Part shown: positions 23,890 to 30,632 of the stretch, piece by piece
How the letters are laid out: the number at the start of each line of letters is the position of its first letter
How positions within the stretch are numbered: the stretch's first letter is position 1
Source of the DNA: SICU01 sp964408235
GTDB lineage: Archaea > Nanobdellota > Nanobdellia > Pacearchaeales > GW2011-AR1
Direction: 5' to 3'
DNA length: 33,013 nt
Assembly: GCA_964408235.1 (NCBI GenBank)
Contig: CAYOYN010000006.1
Location: 1 to 33,013 of the forward strand
Program-made: the position numbers and the translations under genes
The notes under the pieces: model-generated
What the model saw: the letters and a program-made list of their open reading frames with translations, nothing else
The model's database searches: none
What the model was told of the DNA's origin: nothing

Positions 23890-25455
23890 CTAGATTGCAG
23901 GGTTTACTTCATCTTTTTTAACAGTTGTCCAAACTTCCAGCTTCTTTTTTGTCGCATGGTCTTTCATTTGCCAAGCAATAGCACATGCTGTGAGTAAGTC
24001 CCAGTGTCTTGTAGTAAGACGAACATCAATTGGATTATCTATCAAATCGTTTCGTGTGTAACTCTTCGCTTCTGCTATCAAATCCTCATCATTGAGTGCA
24101 ATAAGACCGCTTTCTATTGCTTCTCTAAGCCCTGAGAGCATTTGGGTCTTTGTAAGGCTATTTGTATTCCATCCATAGACTGTTGGTAGTGCAAATCCAG
24201 TTGTAGTAGTCTTACCAGTCTTTGACATATAAAGTTGAGCACCTAACTGTTTTGCCTTGAGAATAGTCTGGTCATATTTGTTGTTTTCAATAGCCAAAAG
24301 ACAACCGCCATAGCGATTCCCTTGAGAATAAACTTCTACACCAAAGGCTTCTGGCATTATCGTATTCATTGCGAAAGTAGCAACAACTTGTGCAGGAAAT
24401 GTATCAAAATCTATAAATACTGATGTAGAACTATCCAATCCAACACCACCAGCAACGTCATGTCCGCCAGCGTATTTATGAGCAGAATTGTATTCCTTGA
24501 ATATCTTAAATCCTCCAATCTCTTTAATTGGTTGCTTTACTTCCATCTTTTCAATCATCTCACGGTCAAAGTACATATCCTTAGATGCTGATGGCTTACA
24601 CATACGCTCACCCTCAAAGTCATCGTCAGTCTTTTCCATTTCCTTAATGTTATCTACCGTGTATCTATCCCATGTAGGCGTTCCATCGGGTTGTTTAATA
24701 GGAACAAGGAGCACTCTCTTACGAGGGCTTTTCTTTTCTGTAATCAATCTATGCACGTTTCCAACTTCTGAGATATAGTTAAACGTGTAAACACATCCTC
24801 CACCCAATTCTAAACCTGTTCGGGCTTCTTCCATGTTATCCCAAATAGCACGAGTAGTTACAGCAGAACGTAGCGTCTTGCGTGTCTCAAAATCGTTAAA
24901 CCATATGAAATCTGGTCGAGCTTCTTCTTGCTTTGCTCCACGTTGGCTTGTTCCAACAGTATCAGCAATAACCTTGATACCTTTTGAGGTTGTAAAAGTG
25001 TCCTTACGTTCTTCACGCTTGAACATACTCTTCTCAAATACGTTTGAATATACCTTAGTAATCTTCGGATTGACTAGCATGTTGTATATGTCGGTTACAG
25101 ACTGAACTGAGTTCGTGAGGTCATCTGAAAGACATTTGAAGTGCTTACGGAATGATTCTGTGTCATTGAGAATGGCAAAAGTAATAAAGAGCTGTGTCTT
25201 TACGTCTTTACCTGCTCCACGAAATGCTCCATCTAAGAAAGCGTCAAGTTCTCCTTTATAGACCTGTAGATTTCCTAAGTTTATATCTTTGTGAAATGGT
25301 GCATCCTCACTCTTAAAATATTGTGGGAAAAAGTATCTACCCCATAGGTTAAACTTTAAAAGAATACGCTCATTGTCATCTGCAACAGTAAAGTTGAAGA
25401 GAGCGAGAAGTTCCATTTGATTTTCGTTATTTAGAATCTGTTTTATTTTGTCCAT
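23890..25455 (-). CDS. terL: Terminase large subunit
   Basis: The 521-residue protein has both domains of a packaging motor. The ATPase has a Walker A-like loop, GAFRGAGKD (residues 76-84), with Asp at the usual Ser/Thr position after the lysine, and a Walker B region DFIWFNDFE (182-190, D188, E190). The RNase H-like nuclease has D333 in GGHDVAGG, E390 in LLAIENN and D486 in RHWDLL. It cuts concatemers and drives DNA into the head through the portal. It overlaps the small subunit gene by 29 bases. The altered Walker A is unusual but the rest looks intact. Confidence 0.9.
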   Translation of the reverse strand: MDKIKQILNNENQMELLALFNFTVADDNERILLKFNLWGRYFFPQYFKSEDAPFHKDINLGNLQVYKGELDAFLDGAFRGAGKDVKTQLFITFAILNDTESFRKHFKCLSDDLTNSVQSVTDIYNMLVNPKITKVYSNVFEKSMFKREERKDTFTTSKGIKVIADTVGTSQRGAKQEEARPDFIWFNDFETRKTLRSAVTTRAIWDNMEEARTGLELGGGCVYTFNYISEVGNVHRLITEKKSPRKRVLLVPIKQPDGTPTWDRYTVDNIKEMEKTDDDFEGERMCKPSASKDMYFDREMIEKMEVKQPIKEIGGFKIFKEYNSAHKYAGGHDVAGGVGLDSSTSVFIDFDTFPAQVVATFAMNTIMPEAFGVEVYSQGNRYGGCLLAIENNKYDQTILKAKQLGAQLYMSKTGKTTTTGFALPTVYGWNTNSLTKTQMLSGLREAIESGLIALNDEDLIAEAKSYTRNDLIDNPIDVRLTTRHWDLLTACAIAWQMKDHATKKKLEVWTTVKKDEVNPAI

Positions 25456-25912
25456 TGTTTAAAAAGCTTTCGAGTGCATCGTCTGCTTTATCCTTAGACT
25501 GTTTATCAGGTATCAATGGTTCTCCATCTTTACCTGTATTCTCAATACCCTCTCGGTAGCCATGTTTAGTGAGCAAAACCTTTGCAATTGTTGAATTATA
25601 AGTTCCATTTAAACCATTATTTATCAATCTATGTTCTTGCTCTGCTTGTAATTCGTCAATAACGTCCGAAAACTCAGGCTTTGTTTTATCCTTAGCCCAT
25701 TCATAGATAGTAGAGCGTGCTATTTTCAAATAAACTGCAAGTCCTCCAATTGTAGGAATATTTACATTGACTAAGCGTTCATAGCTATCTGATTTGTCTC
25801 CTCGTGTCTTATGAAATTCATTCTCTTCATCAGTACATGAAGCAATATATTCACGAGCTTTTGTAACAATATCTTGTGAGTATTCTATTGGTCGTCCTCC
25901 TGCGTGTGCCAT
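25427..25912 (-). CDS. terS: Terminase small subunit
   Basis: The 161-residue protein begins with GRPIEYSQDIVTKAREYI, then has IPTIGGLAVYLKIARSTIYE, a helix-turn-helix typical of P22 gp3-like and Nu1-like small terminases, followed by FSDVIDELQAEQEHRLINNG and the family element TIAKVLLTKHGYRE. It recognises the packaging site and recruits the large subunit. The C-terminal tail is charged and disordered. An extended -10 box (TGGTATAAT) lies 11 bases before the ATG, so the packaging and head operon probably begins here. Confidence 0.85.
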   Translation of the reverse strand: MAHAGGRPIEYSQDIVTKAREYIASCTDEENEFHKTRGDKSDSYERLVNVNIPTIGGLAVYLKIARSTIYEWAKDKTKPEFSDVIDELQAEQEHRLINNGLNGTYNSTIAKVLLTKHGYREGIENTGKDGEPLIPDKQSKDKADDALESFLNNGQNKTDSK

Positions 25913-25923
25913 ATGTACTTTTT

Positions 25924-25978
25924 ATTATACCATACTTTCTATAATAAGAGTGACTATAGGTGCTCAGTTTAATCACTC
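25924..25978 (-). promoter_or_regulatory. Promoter before terminase, with weak upstream terminator
   Basis: TATAAT (25929-25924) preceded by TGG is an extended -10 with no good -35. Just upstream, GAGTGA and TCACTC (25948-25953 with 25973-25978) can form a 6-bp stem with a long loop followed by TTATT on the minus strand, a weak terminator for the upstream genes. Both calls are tentative. Confidence 0.4.
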
Positions 25979-25989
25979 CTATATAAAAA

Positions 25990-26142
25990 CTATTCTGCTA
26001 CGTCTGGAACAACTTCAACTTCTGTAGCTTCTGCTTCTGCAGCGACTACATCAACACCCTGTTCGATTGCTTCCTCACGAGTGATAGCACCTGCTACTGC
26101 AGCATCGGCTTCACTCTGTGTGATTGTTTCTTCTTCTGGCAT
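25990..26142 (-). CDS. Small acidic protein (50 aa)
   Basis: The frame encodes MPEEETITQSEADAAVAGAI and a second half made mostly of Glu, Ala and Val (AAEAEATEVEVVPDVAE). The net charge is strongly negative, with no aromatic residues. It lies just upstream of the small terminase in the same direction. The high Ala/Glu content and regular codon pattern support a real gene, probably a disordered acidic peptide. Function unknown; nucleic-acid mimicry or chaperone-like binding is a guess. Confidence 0.5.
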   Translation of the reverse strand: MPEEETITQSEADAAVAGAITREEAIEQGVDVVAAEAEATEVEVVPDVAE

Positions 26143-26171
26143 ATGAGTATATATGTTAAGGCTAATAATCT

Positions 26172-26636
26172 TTATTCTTCAATCAAGTCAAATATTGAGT
26201 TGATTTCTTGGGTTGTGAGTTCTTCTGGCAAATCTTCTGGCTTGACCTTGTATGGTTTGAATGAAGTATTCTCTTGCTCAAGAAGTCCATTGTGGTCTGT
26301 AACCTGCTTGTTATATTCGTCAATGAATTTCTTATTCTTCTTAAATAGAACATCGAGGTCAGCAAGCGTTTTTGTTCGGTCTTTAAGCTTATATGAGTTA
26401 TTTTCAATTACTGGTTTCCCTGTAGCTTCATCAATAACTGCACCTTCTTCTAAAATCTCAATACGTTTCTTTTCATAAGCAGCGAACCCTTCTGAGTGCT
26501 TCAATCCAGCTTCGAGTGCTGTAACTTCTGCTTTGAGTGCATCCAAGTTTTTAGCCATAGCATAATTAAACTTAGCACCTTTAACATTTAGATTTTGCAA
26601 TGTATTTGCAAGGTCATAGATTTTATTATTTATCAT
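26172..26636 (-). CDS. Phage protein of unknown function (helical, 154 aa)
   Basis: The protein starts MINNKIYDLANTLQNLNVKG and is helical throughout, with KNLDALKAEVTALEAGLKHS forming a coiled coil and a conserved-looking stretch GKPVIENNSYKLKD. The end (EDLPEELTTQEINSIFDLIE) is acidic. I know similar proteins from many tailed phages, encoded before the packaging genes, but none with a known role. It lies 30 bases upstream of the small acidic gene. Confidence 0.7.
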   Translation of the reverse strand: MINNKIYDLANTLQNLNVKGAKFNYAMAKNLDALKAEVTALEAGLKHSEGFAAYEKKRIEILEEGAVIDEATGKPVIENNSYKLKDRTKTLADLDVLFKKNKKFIDEYNKQVTDHNGLLEQENTSFKPYKVKPEDLPEELTTQEINSIFDLIEE

Positions 26637-26661
26637 ATGAATATTATACTCTTTTAAATTA

Positions 26662-26871
26662 CTAATGTAAATACTTTTCTAACTCTTTTATAATGATTCC
26701 AGCCCTCCTAAATTCTCTATAAACTTGTCTATGTCGGTTACGTTTATAAGATGGACTTGAACTAATTACGATTGTGCGTTTTAAATCTTTTGGATAGCAT
26801 ACGAAATGTTTATTTTGTCGTATTCTGTCACAATATGGTTCAATTATTGCGATTAAATCTTTTGTTTCCAT
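26662..26871 (-). CDS. Small basic protein, possibly HicA-like fold
   Basis: This 69-residue protein contains HFVCYPKDLKRTIVISSSPS followed by YKRNRHRQVYREFRRAGI. The order His-x-strand-strand-SPS then a basic helix with RRAG resembles short phage proteins and the HicA-like double-stranded-RNA-binding fold (beta, beta, alpha). No HicB-like antitoxin is adjacent, so a toxin role is not supported; an RNA- or DNA-binding accessory protein is more likely. The assignment to the fold is weak. Confidence 0.55.
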   Translation of the reverse strand: METKDLIAIIEPYCDRIRQNKHFVCYPKDLKRTIVISSSPSYKRNRHRQVYREFRRAGIIIKELEKYLH

Positions 26872-26889
26872 ACAACTATATTCATACTC

Positions 26890-27276
26890 TTAACTCTTAG
26901 GTTCTATAGTGGATAAACCTCTCTCATATCCTCTTTTTTCGGCGGCTTCTATTGCTTTCTGAATATCCTTAGGATTTGTATACCATAAACTATCGTTAAT
27001 TACTTCGCTTTTTGATTTTATCTCCTGCAATTCTTCTTTAGTTTGTGGGCATAAGAATGATATTTCTATAGGCTGTTTTCTTATGGGACAAGTAAACGAA
27101 TGAACTCCCATATTTCCATATAATTTACATCCGTCACATTTTCGTTCTTCTTTAGGTTGTGGGGAGGAATATTTGTCTTTACTACAAACAACATAGTATT
27201 TTTCTCCTTTACGGTGCAAATTCCCTTCTTTTGGAAATCCTTGCTGACAACCAGCACATTGATTTGTTTCACTCAT
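26890..27276 (-). CDS. Double zinc-finger-like protein
   Basis: The 128-residue protein has two Cys-rich modules: CAGCQQGFPKEG followed by YYVVC near residues 7-31, and CDGC followed by HSFTCPIRK near residues 47-66. The second half has no cysteine except C76 and ends with a helix (IQKAIEAAEKRGYERG). The paired CxxC spacing suggests zinc binding. It is the largest of several Cys-paired small proteins in this region (27297, 27774). Such proteins may bind DNA or act as adaptors; no known family is recognised. Confidence 0.6.
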   Translation of the reverse strand: MSETNQCAGCQQGFPKEGNLHRKGEKYYVVCSKDKYSSPQPKEERKCDGCKLYGNMGVHSFTCPIRKQPIEISFLCPQTKEELQEIKSKSEVINDSLWYTNPKDIQKAIEAAEKRGYERGLSTIEPKS

Positions 27277-27296
27277 AGATATATATGATTTAGGGG

Positions 27297-27509
27297 TTAA
27301 ACAAATACTACTTTACATCTAAAACACTCTTTCATTCCTCTAAATTCTTGCCATTCCTCGTGTTTACAAGGTTGATTCTTCTCGTATTCTTCATCGAGCC
27401 ATGCAACTACTGCTTCTACTCTTTGTGCCGCAAAATCGTTACAGACATTACACATTCCAAGTCCGTTATGTGTATGCTTATATTTTTCTACAAATTCTGA
27501 TGGTTTCAT
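27297..27509 (-). CDS. Small Cys/His zinc-binding-like protein
   Basis: The 70-residue protein carries MCNVCNDF at residues 19-26, CKHEEW at about 48, and ECFRCKVVF at the C-terminus. CxxC at both ends, with Cys and His between, looks like a treble-clef or similar zinc site. A central helix (AQRVEAVVAWLDEEYEKN) separates the halves. Its start overlaps the preceding gene by 4 bases (ATGA junction), so the pair is probably translated together. No family is recognised. Confidence 0.6.
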   Translation of the reverse strand: MKPSEFVEKYKHTHNGLGMCNVCNDFAAQRVEAVVAWLDEEYEKNQPCKHEEWQEFRGMKECFRCKVVFV

Positions 27510-27790
27510 TTCTTTCTCTTATTAGTAGTGGGTAAAACGTAGGTGATGGTGATTGGTAATATTTTTACACGTTTAGGTGCTTTTCCATTTAATTGTTTTT
27601 TAATGTATTCTTGTGCTTCATATTTTGCTGTACCTTGCCAATCAGAAGTAAACACAGCAGCTCCGCACACTTCTTTATCTACAACGAACACACAAACATC
27701 GTTTATGTCTGTATTTACTACAGCAAAACCTTTAATTTTCTTTCGTACTACTTTCTTCTTACTTGTTTGGGATTTACTTTCGGTTTTCAT
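27506..27790 (-). CDS. Unknown basic protein
   Basis: The 94-residue protein has a basic N-terminus (KTESKSQTSKKKVVRKKIKG), a central alpha/beta part (GFAVVNTDINDVCVFVVDKE; WQGTAKYEAQEYIKKQLNGK) and a basic end (PTTNKRKK). It overlaps genes on both sides by a few bases (27774-27790 and 27506-27509). The beta-beta-alpha order and net positive charge suggest a nucleic-acid-binding role, but no family can be named. Confidence 0.6.
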   Translation of the reverse strand: MKTESKSQTSKKKVVRKKIKGFAVVNTDINDVCVFVVDKEVCGAAVFTSDWQGTAKYEAQEYIKKQLNGKAPKRVKILPITITYVLPTTNKRKK

Positions 27791-27962
27791 AGGAAAAATC
27801 TATTCCTTTAATAATTTTTGACCCGTCAATAGTCTCTTCGGTAGTAGTACTTACTATCCACGCTTCACATTCACAGTGTGGAAAGTTTGGACATGAAGTC
27901 AAAACATGACCATTTGTGCATGTAAAATATTCTTCTTTCTTACTTGTTTGGTTAGAGGACAT
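27774..27962 (-). CDS. Small Cys-rich protein
   Basis: The 62-residue protein contains FTCTNGHVLTSCPNFPHCEC (residues 13-32), a compact Cys/His cluster of zinc-knuckle type, followed by EAWIVSTTTEETIDGSK. The end overlaps the following gene by 17 bases. It belongs to the run of Cys-paired small proteins in this part of the genome. The function is unknown. Confidence 0.55.
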   Translation of the reverse strand: MSSNQTSKKEEYFTCTNGHVLTSCPNFPHCECEAWIVSTTTEETIDGSKIIKGIDFSYENRK

Positions 27963-27970
27963 GGGTTAAC

Positions 27971-28195
27971 TCAAAGTAGATTTGGGTTCTTATAATTTTC
28001 AGGGTCTTCAAGCTCGAAGCCCCTTTTTTCCAGTTCTTTATCGTAAGATTTGTAGATAAAGTTGTTTAGTGCTTTCAAAATCGAGCTAGTTTCAATAAAC
28101 ATACGGTCTTTTTTACCTCCAACTTCAAAATCAACCTGTATTAGTGTTGCTCCATTCTCCGCTTGAATTGCTATAATTTTTACTTCTTCTCCCAT
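27971..28195 (-). CDS. Unknown small protein (74 aa)
   Basis: The protein begins MGEEVKIIAIQAENGATLIQ and has two predicted strands followed by a helix (IETSSILKALNNFIYKSYDK) and an acidic, Asn-rich end (DPENYKNPNLL). It lies 8 bases upstream of the Cys-rich gene in the same direction. No motif is recognised. Confidence 0.6.
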   Translation of the reverse strand: MGEEVKIIAIQAENGATLIQVDFEVGGKKDRMFIETSSILKALNNFIYKSYDKELEKRGFELEDPENYKNPNLL

Positions 28196-28272
28196 ATTTT
28201 AACTCGTCTTATATGTAGACATTTGATAATTAACTGTTAAATATTTTATTCATAGCCTGTCGTTCTTCTTTA

Positions 28273-28866
28273 TTATTTTTCAAGCGTTCTAATCGTATCA
28301 AGACGCTTCTCAAAGTTATATGTACGACCAGTATTATACCAATTTCTCCAACCGTCTTTCTCTGAGAAAATAATCTTTGAAGCAAGTTCGCCAGCCTTAT
28401 TGTCATCAAGTGCAATTAAAATAGCGTCTTTCTGTGTGATTTCCTGACCATAGAACTTCTTGTAATAGTAAATTACTGTCTTTGTCTGGAATTGGTATGA
28501 ACCGATTGAAGCAAGTTTATTTGAATCAAAAATGATTATTCCAGCACTTTCTGGAGCGTTACTTGATTCGCCTTTCTTCAAATCTGAAAGAATTTCTCCT
28601 TTCATTTCAGTAATCTTTGCAGTAAGGTTATCTACAATAACTTCACGTTCAACAACTTTATACTGTATGTTTGGGAATGAAAGTCTAAACAAATAGAAAG
28701 CATAAACAATAATACTAATTCCAATGATTCCGAGGATTAATTTTCTGAACAACTTCTTGAGCTTATACTTAAACACTTCAAATTTTGTTGCATAAGGGTA
28801 AATCTTTTTAAGTGGCTTACCATTCCAGAACACTTGAACTGGTTTAAACTTTTTATTATTAGGCAT
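28273..28866 (-). CDS. Membrane-anchored SLT-like lysozyme-fold protein
   Basis: The 197-residue protein has a basic N-terminus, one transmembrane segment (residues about 43-60, LILGIIGISIIVYAFYLF), a coiled linker and a lysozyme-like part: ESAG at 106-109 (possible catalytic E106) and SIGSYQFQTKTVIYYYKKFY from 120, matching the ES-xG ... SxGxYQ pattern of SLT transglycosylases. The order implies an N-in protein with the enzyme part outside the membrane. It lies in the early region, not the lysis block, so it may remodel the wall during entry or guard it against superinfection. Activity is uncertain because the domain is short. Confidence 0.6.
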   Translation of the reverse strand: MPNNKKFKPVQVFWNGKPLKKIYPYATKFEVFKYKLKKLFRKLILGIIGISIIVYAFYLFRLSFPNIQYKVVEREVIVDNLTAKITEMKGEILSDLKKGESSNAPESAGIIIFDSNKLASIGSYQFQTKTVIYYYKKFYGQEITQKDAILIALDDNKAGELASKIIFSEKDGWRNWYNTGRTYNFEKRLDTIRTLEK

Positions 28867-28999
28867 AGTGAGCAGTAATTATTAGTAAAATTATGATAAT
28901 AGCACTAAACAATATTGCACCGATTATGCACAACGCTTTCTCATTCCTGTGAGTTGGCATTGCCCAAACTTCTTCACTATCTATTGGTAATTTTTCCAT
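28859..28999 (-). CDS. Small single-span membrane protein (46 aa)
   Basis: The frame ATG 28999 to TAA 28859 encodes MEKLPIDSEEVWAMPTHRNE, then a strongly hydrophobic stretch (LCIIGAILFSAIIIILLIIT) and a short end (AHYA). Its last 8 bases overlap the start of the membrane-anchored lysozyme-like gene, so the pair is probably coupled. The ATG lies 6 bases after a TACAAT -10 box, which would make the mRNA leaderless. An accessory membrane role beside its neighbour is likely. Confidence 0.6.
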   Translation of the reverse strand: MEKLPIDSEEVWAMPTHRNEKALCIIGAILFSAIIIILLIITAHYA

Positions 29000-29005
29000 A
29001 TATTC

Positions 29006-29051
29006 ATTGTACTACTTGTATATCTGTATGCAAGCTATACCTGTGGAAAAC
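29006..29051 (-). promoter_or_regulatory. Promoter with DnaA-box-like element (copy 6)
   Basis: On the minus strand GTTTTCCACAGGTAT is followed by TTGCAT (29033-29028), a 16-base spacer and TACAAT (29011-29006). The element's CCACA lies 8 bases before the -35 box. The expected RNA start falls at or next to the ATG at 28999. The same arrangement is found at 31924-31969. Confidence 0.65.
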
Positions 29052-29205
29052 TTTTTGTCATCAAAGCAACCTTATAACGACTAAGTGATTTCCATTTCTT
29101 CTTACCTCCATCACGCTTAAAATTAGTTTTTATGGTGTTTTCTTCATACTGTGAGGCACGATAATTATGAAGGTTTTTTAATTCTTTAATTGGTAGTTTT
29201 TTCAT
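29035..29205 (-). CDS. Small basic protein ending inside a promoter element (56 aa)
   Basis: The frame encodes MKKLPIKELKNLHNYRASQY and continues with a Lys/Arg-rich part (FKRDGGKKKWKSLSRYKVAL). Its last codons (KSFPQV, stop) are written by the DnaA-box-like element at 29040-29051, so coding sequence and promoter element overlap. The start overlaps the upstream winged-helix gene by 20 bases. The protein is strongly basic and may bind nucleic acid. No family is recognised. Confidence 0.5.
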   Translation of the reverse strand: MKKLPIKELKNLHNYRASQYEENTIKTNFKRDGGKKKWKSLSRYKVALMTKSFPQV

Positions 29206-29470
29206 ATGTTGGGTTTAATTCTAGTATAGGGCTTCCGTCTGGGTTACGACCAGTAATAATATACTTATCTTTTACCATTCGTGGTGTTTGAAAAACTTTA
29301 TAAATATAGTCTCCGTCTACTTCACTTGTTTCAAAGTCCCAACCGTCTTTTTTAAGTTCAAGGATAATTGCTGACAATCGTGATATGAAATTTCTAAGAC
29401 ATTCATTACGGGTTATTTGACCAGTCTCCTTAAGTCTTTTTATTACACGTTGTTTTTGTGAAAGTTTCAT
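29186..29470 (-). CDS. Winged-helix DNA-binding protein
   Basis: The 94-residue protein begins MKLSQKQRVIKRLKETGQIT and continues RNECLRNFISRLSAIILELK, the helix-turn-helix and recognition helix of a small phage winged-helix family, then KDGWDFETSEVDGDYIYKVF for the wing. It shares one base of its start codon with the end of the upstream gene. A regulator of early or middle transcription, or a recombination accessory factor, is plausible. Its exact target is unknown. Confidence 0.65.
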   Translation of the reverse strand: MKLSQKQRVIKRLKETGQITRNECLRNFISRLSAIILELKKDGWDFETSEVDGDYIYKVFQTPRMVKDKYIITGRNPDGSPILELNPTYEKTTN

Positions 29471-29829
29471 TATTGAAGTTTGGTTTTAATACCATCAATA
29501 ATCTTTTCCATTTTTTCGACCTTAAATGCTTCAAATGTTCCAATATATCTTCCACCGTCACTCTCTTGTTTGTACCAGACGTATAATACGTTGCGTAGGC
29601 GTTCACTTGGTGTCTTTTGGTCTACTTCTGCACGCTCCTTTGGCAAATCAGGAATACCACTATCTGTTGGCTGGAAAGCAAGCCAGCCCTCAGTATTACG
29701 AAATCCCATAATCATCATATACTCTTCTGCTGATAATTCACGGCTCTCAAAACTGAGTTTAACTGAGCCATCTTTGTGAATTGTTGGAGGATGTATAATT
29801 GCTGGTAGAACTAATTTTGATTCAGTCAT
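29470..29829 (-). CDS. Conserved phage protein of unknown function
   Basis: The 119-residue protein has a conserved-looking central stretch (SERLRNVLYVWYKQE) and a long C-terminal helix (EKMEKIIDGIKTKL). I have seen this pattern of residues in phage genes near recombination functions, but no role is known. The N-terminal half contains SFESRELSAEEYMMIMGFRN. It lies 15 bases downstream of the DUF736-like gene, inside the early operon with the exonuclease. A recombination or ssDNA-related role is only suggested by neighbours. Confidence 0.65.
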   Translation of the reverse strand: MTESKLVLPAIIHPPTIHKDGSVKLSFESRELSAEEYMMIMGFRNTEGWLAFQPTDSGIPDLPKERAEVDQKTPSERLRNVLYVWYKQESDGGRYIGTFEAFKVEKMEKIIDGIKTKLQ

Positions 29830-29844
29830 AAAATAATTTAAAAG

Positions 29845-30204
29845 TTAAAATGGTATATTTTCGACATCAAGTCCATCAGGAAAATCTGCACTCGGTGTTG
29901 TCATAGTATCTTTTGGTATCTCATCTGTCTGGTGTTCAAGCATCGCAAGTTTTTCTTCAAGCTCTCGTAGTTCATCTTCAAGAACAAGCACAAATCCTTT
30001 CTTACTTTTTTCTGGATTTGTATGGTCTACCCATGAATCTTGCAACTTACTAGATAGATAGCTACCTTTTGAGCCAGTTTTAGTCCAAGCAACACCAATT
30101 CTTATAAAATCTTCTCCAACTTTTGTAGATAATGAATGACTTGGTTGTCCATCTCTTATTACTTCTGAACCACTAAATATAGAAAAATTCTTTATTTTAA
30201 TCAT
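29845..30204 (-). CDS. Putative ssDNA-binding protein (DUF736-like, IPF tail)
   Basis: The 119-residue protein has an OB-like part (RIGVAWTKTGSKGSYLSSKL) similar to DUF736 proteins, then a helix (EDELRELEEKLAMLEHQ), and a C-terminus that reads DGLDVENIPF. The final acidic-residue-plus-IPF ending is the signature of SSB tails that bind partner proteins (DDDIPF in E. coli SSB). The fold and the tail together suggest a phage ssDNA-binding protein. It overlaps the upstream gene by 4 bases and lies downstream of the exonuclease, as expected for a recombination module. Confidence 0.6.
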   Translation of the reverse strand: MIKIKNFSIFSGSEVIRDGQPSHSLSTKVGEDFIRIGVAWTKTGSKGSYLSSKLQDSWVDHTNPEKSKKGFVLVLEDELRELEEKLAMLEHQTDEIPKDTMTTPSADFPDGLDVENIPF

Positions 30205-30632
30205 AAATCAATATCTTCCTGTGAATTAATAACTGTTTCATCTTCTGCTTCATCATCTTCAATTTCTACATGCTCTCCACTTGAAACAGGAGAAACTTGA
30301 ATATAGTTTTTTATTCCTTGTTTCTTCATTTCAAGAATAACTTCTTCTCCCTCTTTTACTTCTGCAAGACGCTGAACCAAATATGATAGTTCTCCATCAT
30401 CGCTAAGTTTTTTAGTTTGATAGGTTTTAATTTCTCCATTTTCTTCCAATAGGTAGCGAACATAATCAATTTCTTTTCCAGTTTTAGGATGTTTACCTTT
30501 AACAATCTTATCTTGGATAAGTTTTACTCTATGTGCTCCTGTACTTTTTGTTCCACCACCAGTAAGTTTTGTTCCAAGGCGGAGTTTTGGTTGTATTCCT
30601 GCTTCCTTAAGAAGCTGTAGACTTTGTTTCAT
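30201..30632 (-). CDS. Putative OB-fold ssDNA-binding or recombination protein
   Basis: The 143-residue protein begins MKQSLQLLKEAGIQPKLRLG and has a beta-rich core (HRVKLIQDKIVKGKHPKTGK; YVRYLLEENGEIKTYQTKKL), then GEEVILEMKKQGIKNYIQVS, and a long acidic tail (EIEDDEAEDETVINSQEDID). A basic beta-barrel with an acidic C-terminal tail is the layout of phage ssDNA-binding proteins such as T7 gp2.5, but no sequence family is recognised. Its start overlaps the exonuclease gene by 26 bases. Confidence 0.5.
   Translation of the reverse strand: MKQSLQLLKEAGIQPKLRLGTKLTGGGTKSTGAHRVKLIQDKIVKGKHPKTGKEIDYVRYLLEENGEIKTYQTKKLSDDGELSYLVQRLAEVKEGEEVILEMKKQGIKNYIQVSPVSSGEHVEIEDDEAEDETVINSQEDIDL

Noticed and set aside
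26662..26871. HicA/HicB toxin-antitoxin pair
   Set aside because: Only a weak HicA-like pattern and no HicB-like partner beside it.
26910..26920. GTGGATAAACC as a further element copy
   Set aside because: It lies inside a coding region and has a mismatch in the core (AGTGGATAA).
28230..28415. Minus-strand frame of 61 aa at the end of the membrane-anchored lysozyme-like gene
   Set aside because: Mostly inside the longer gene in another frame; no start signal or motif.
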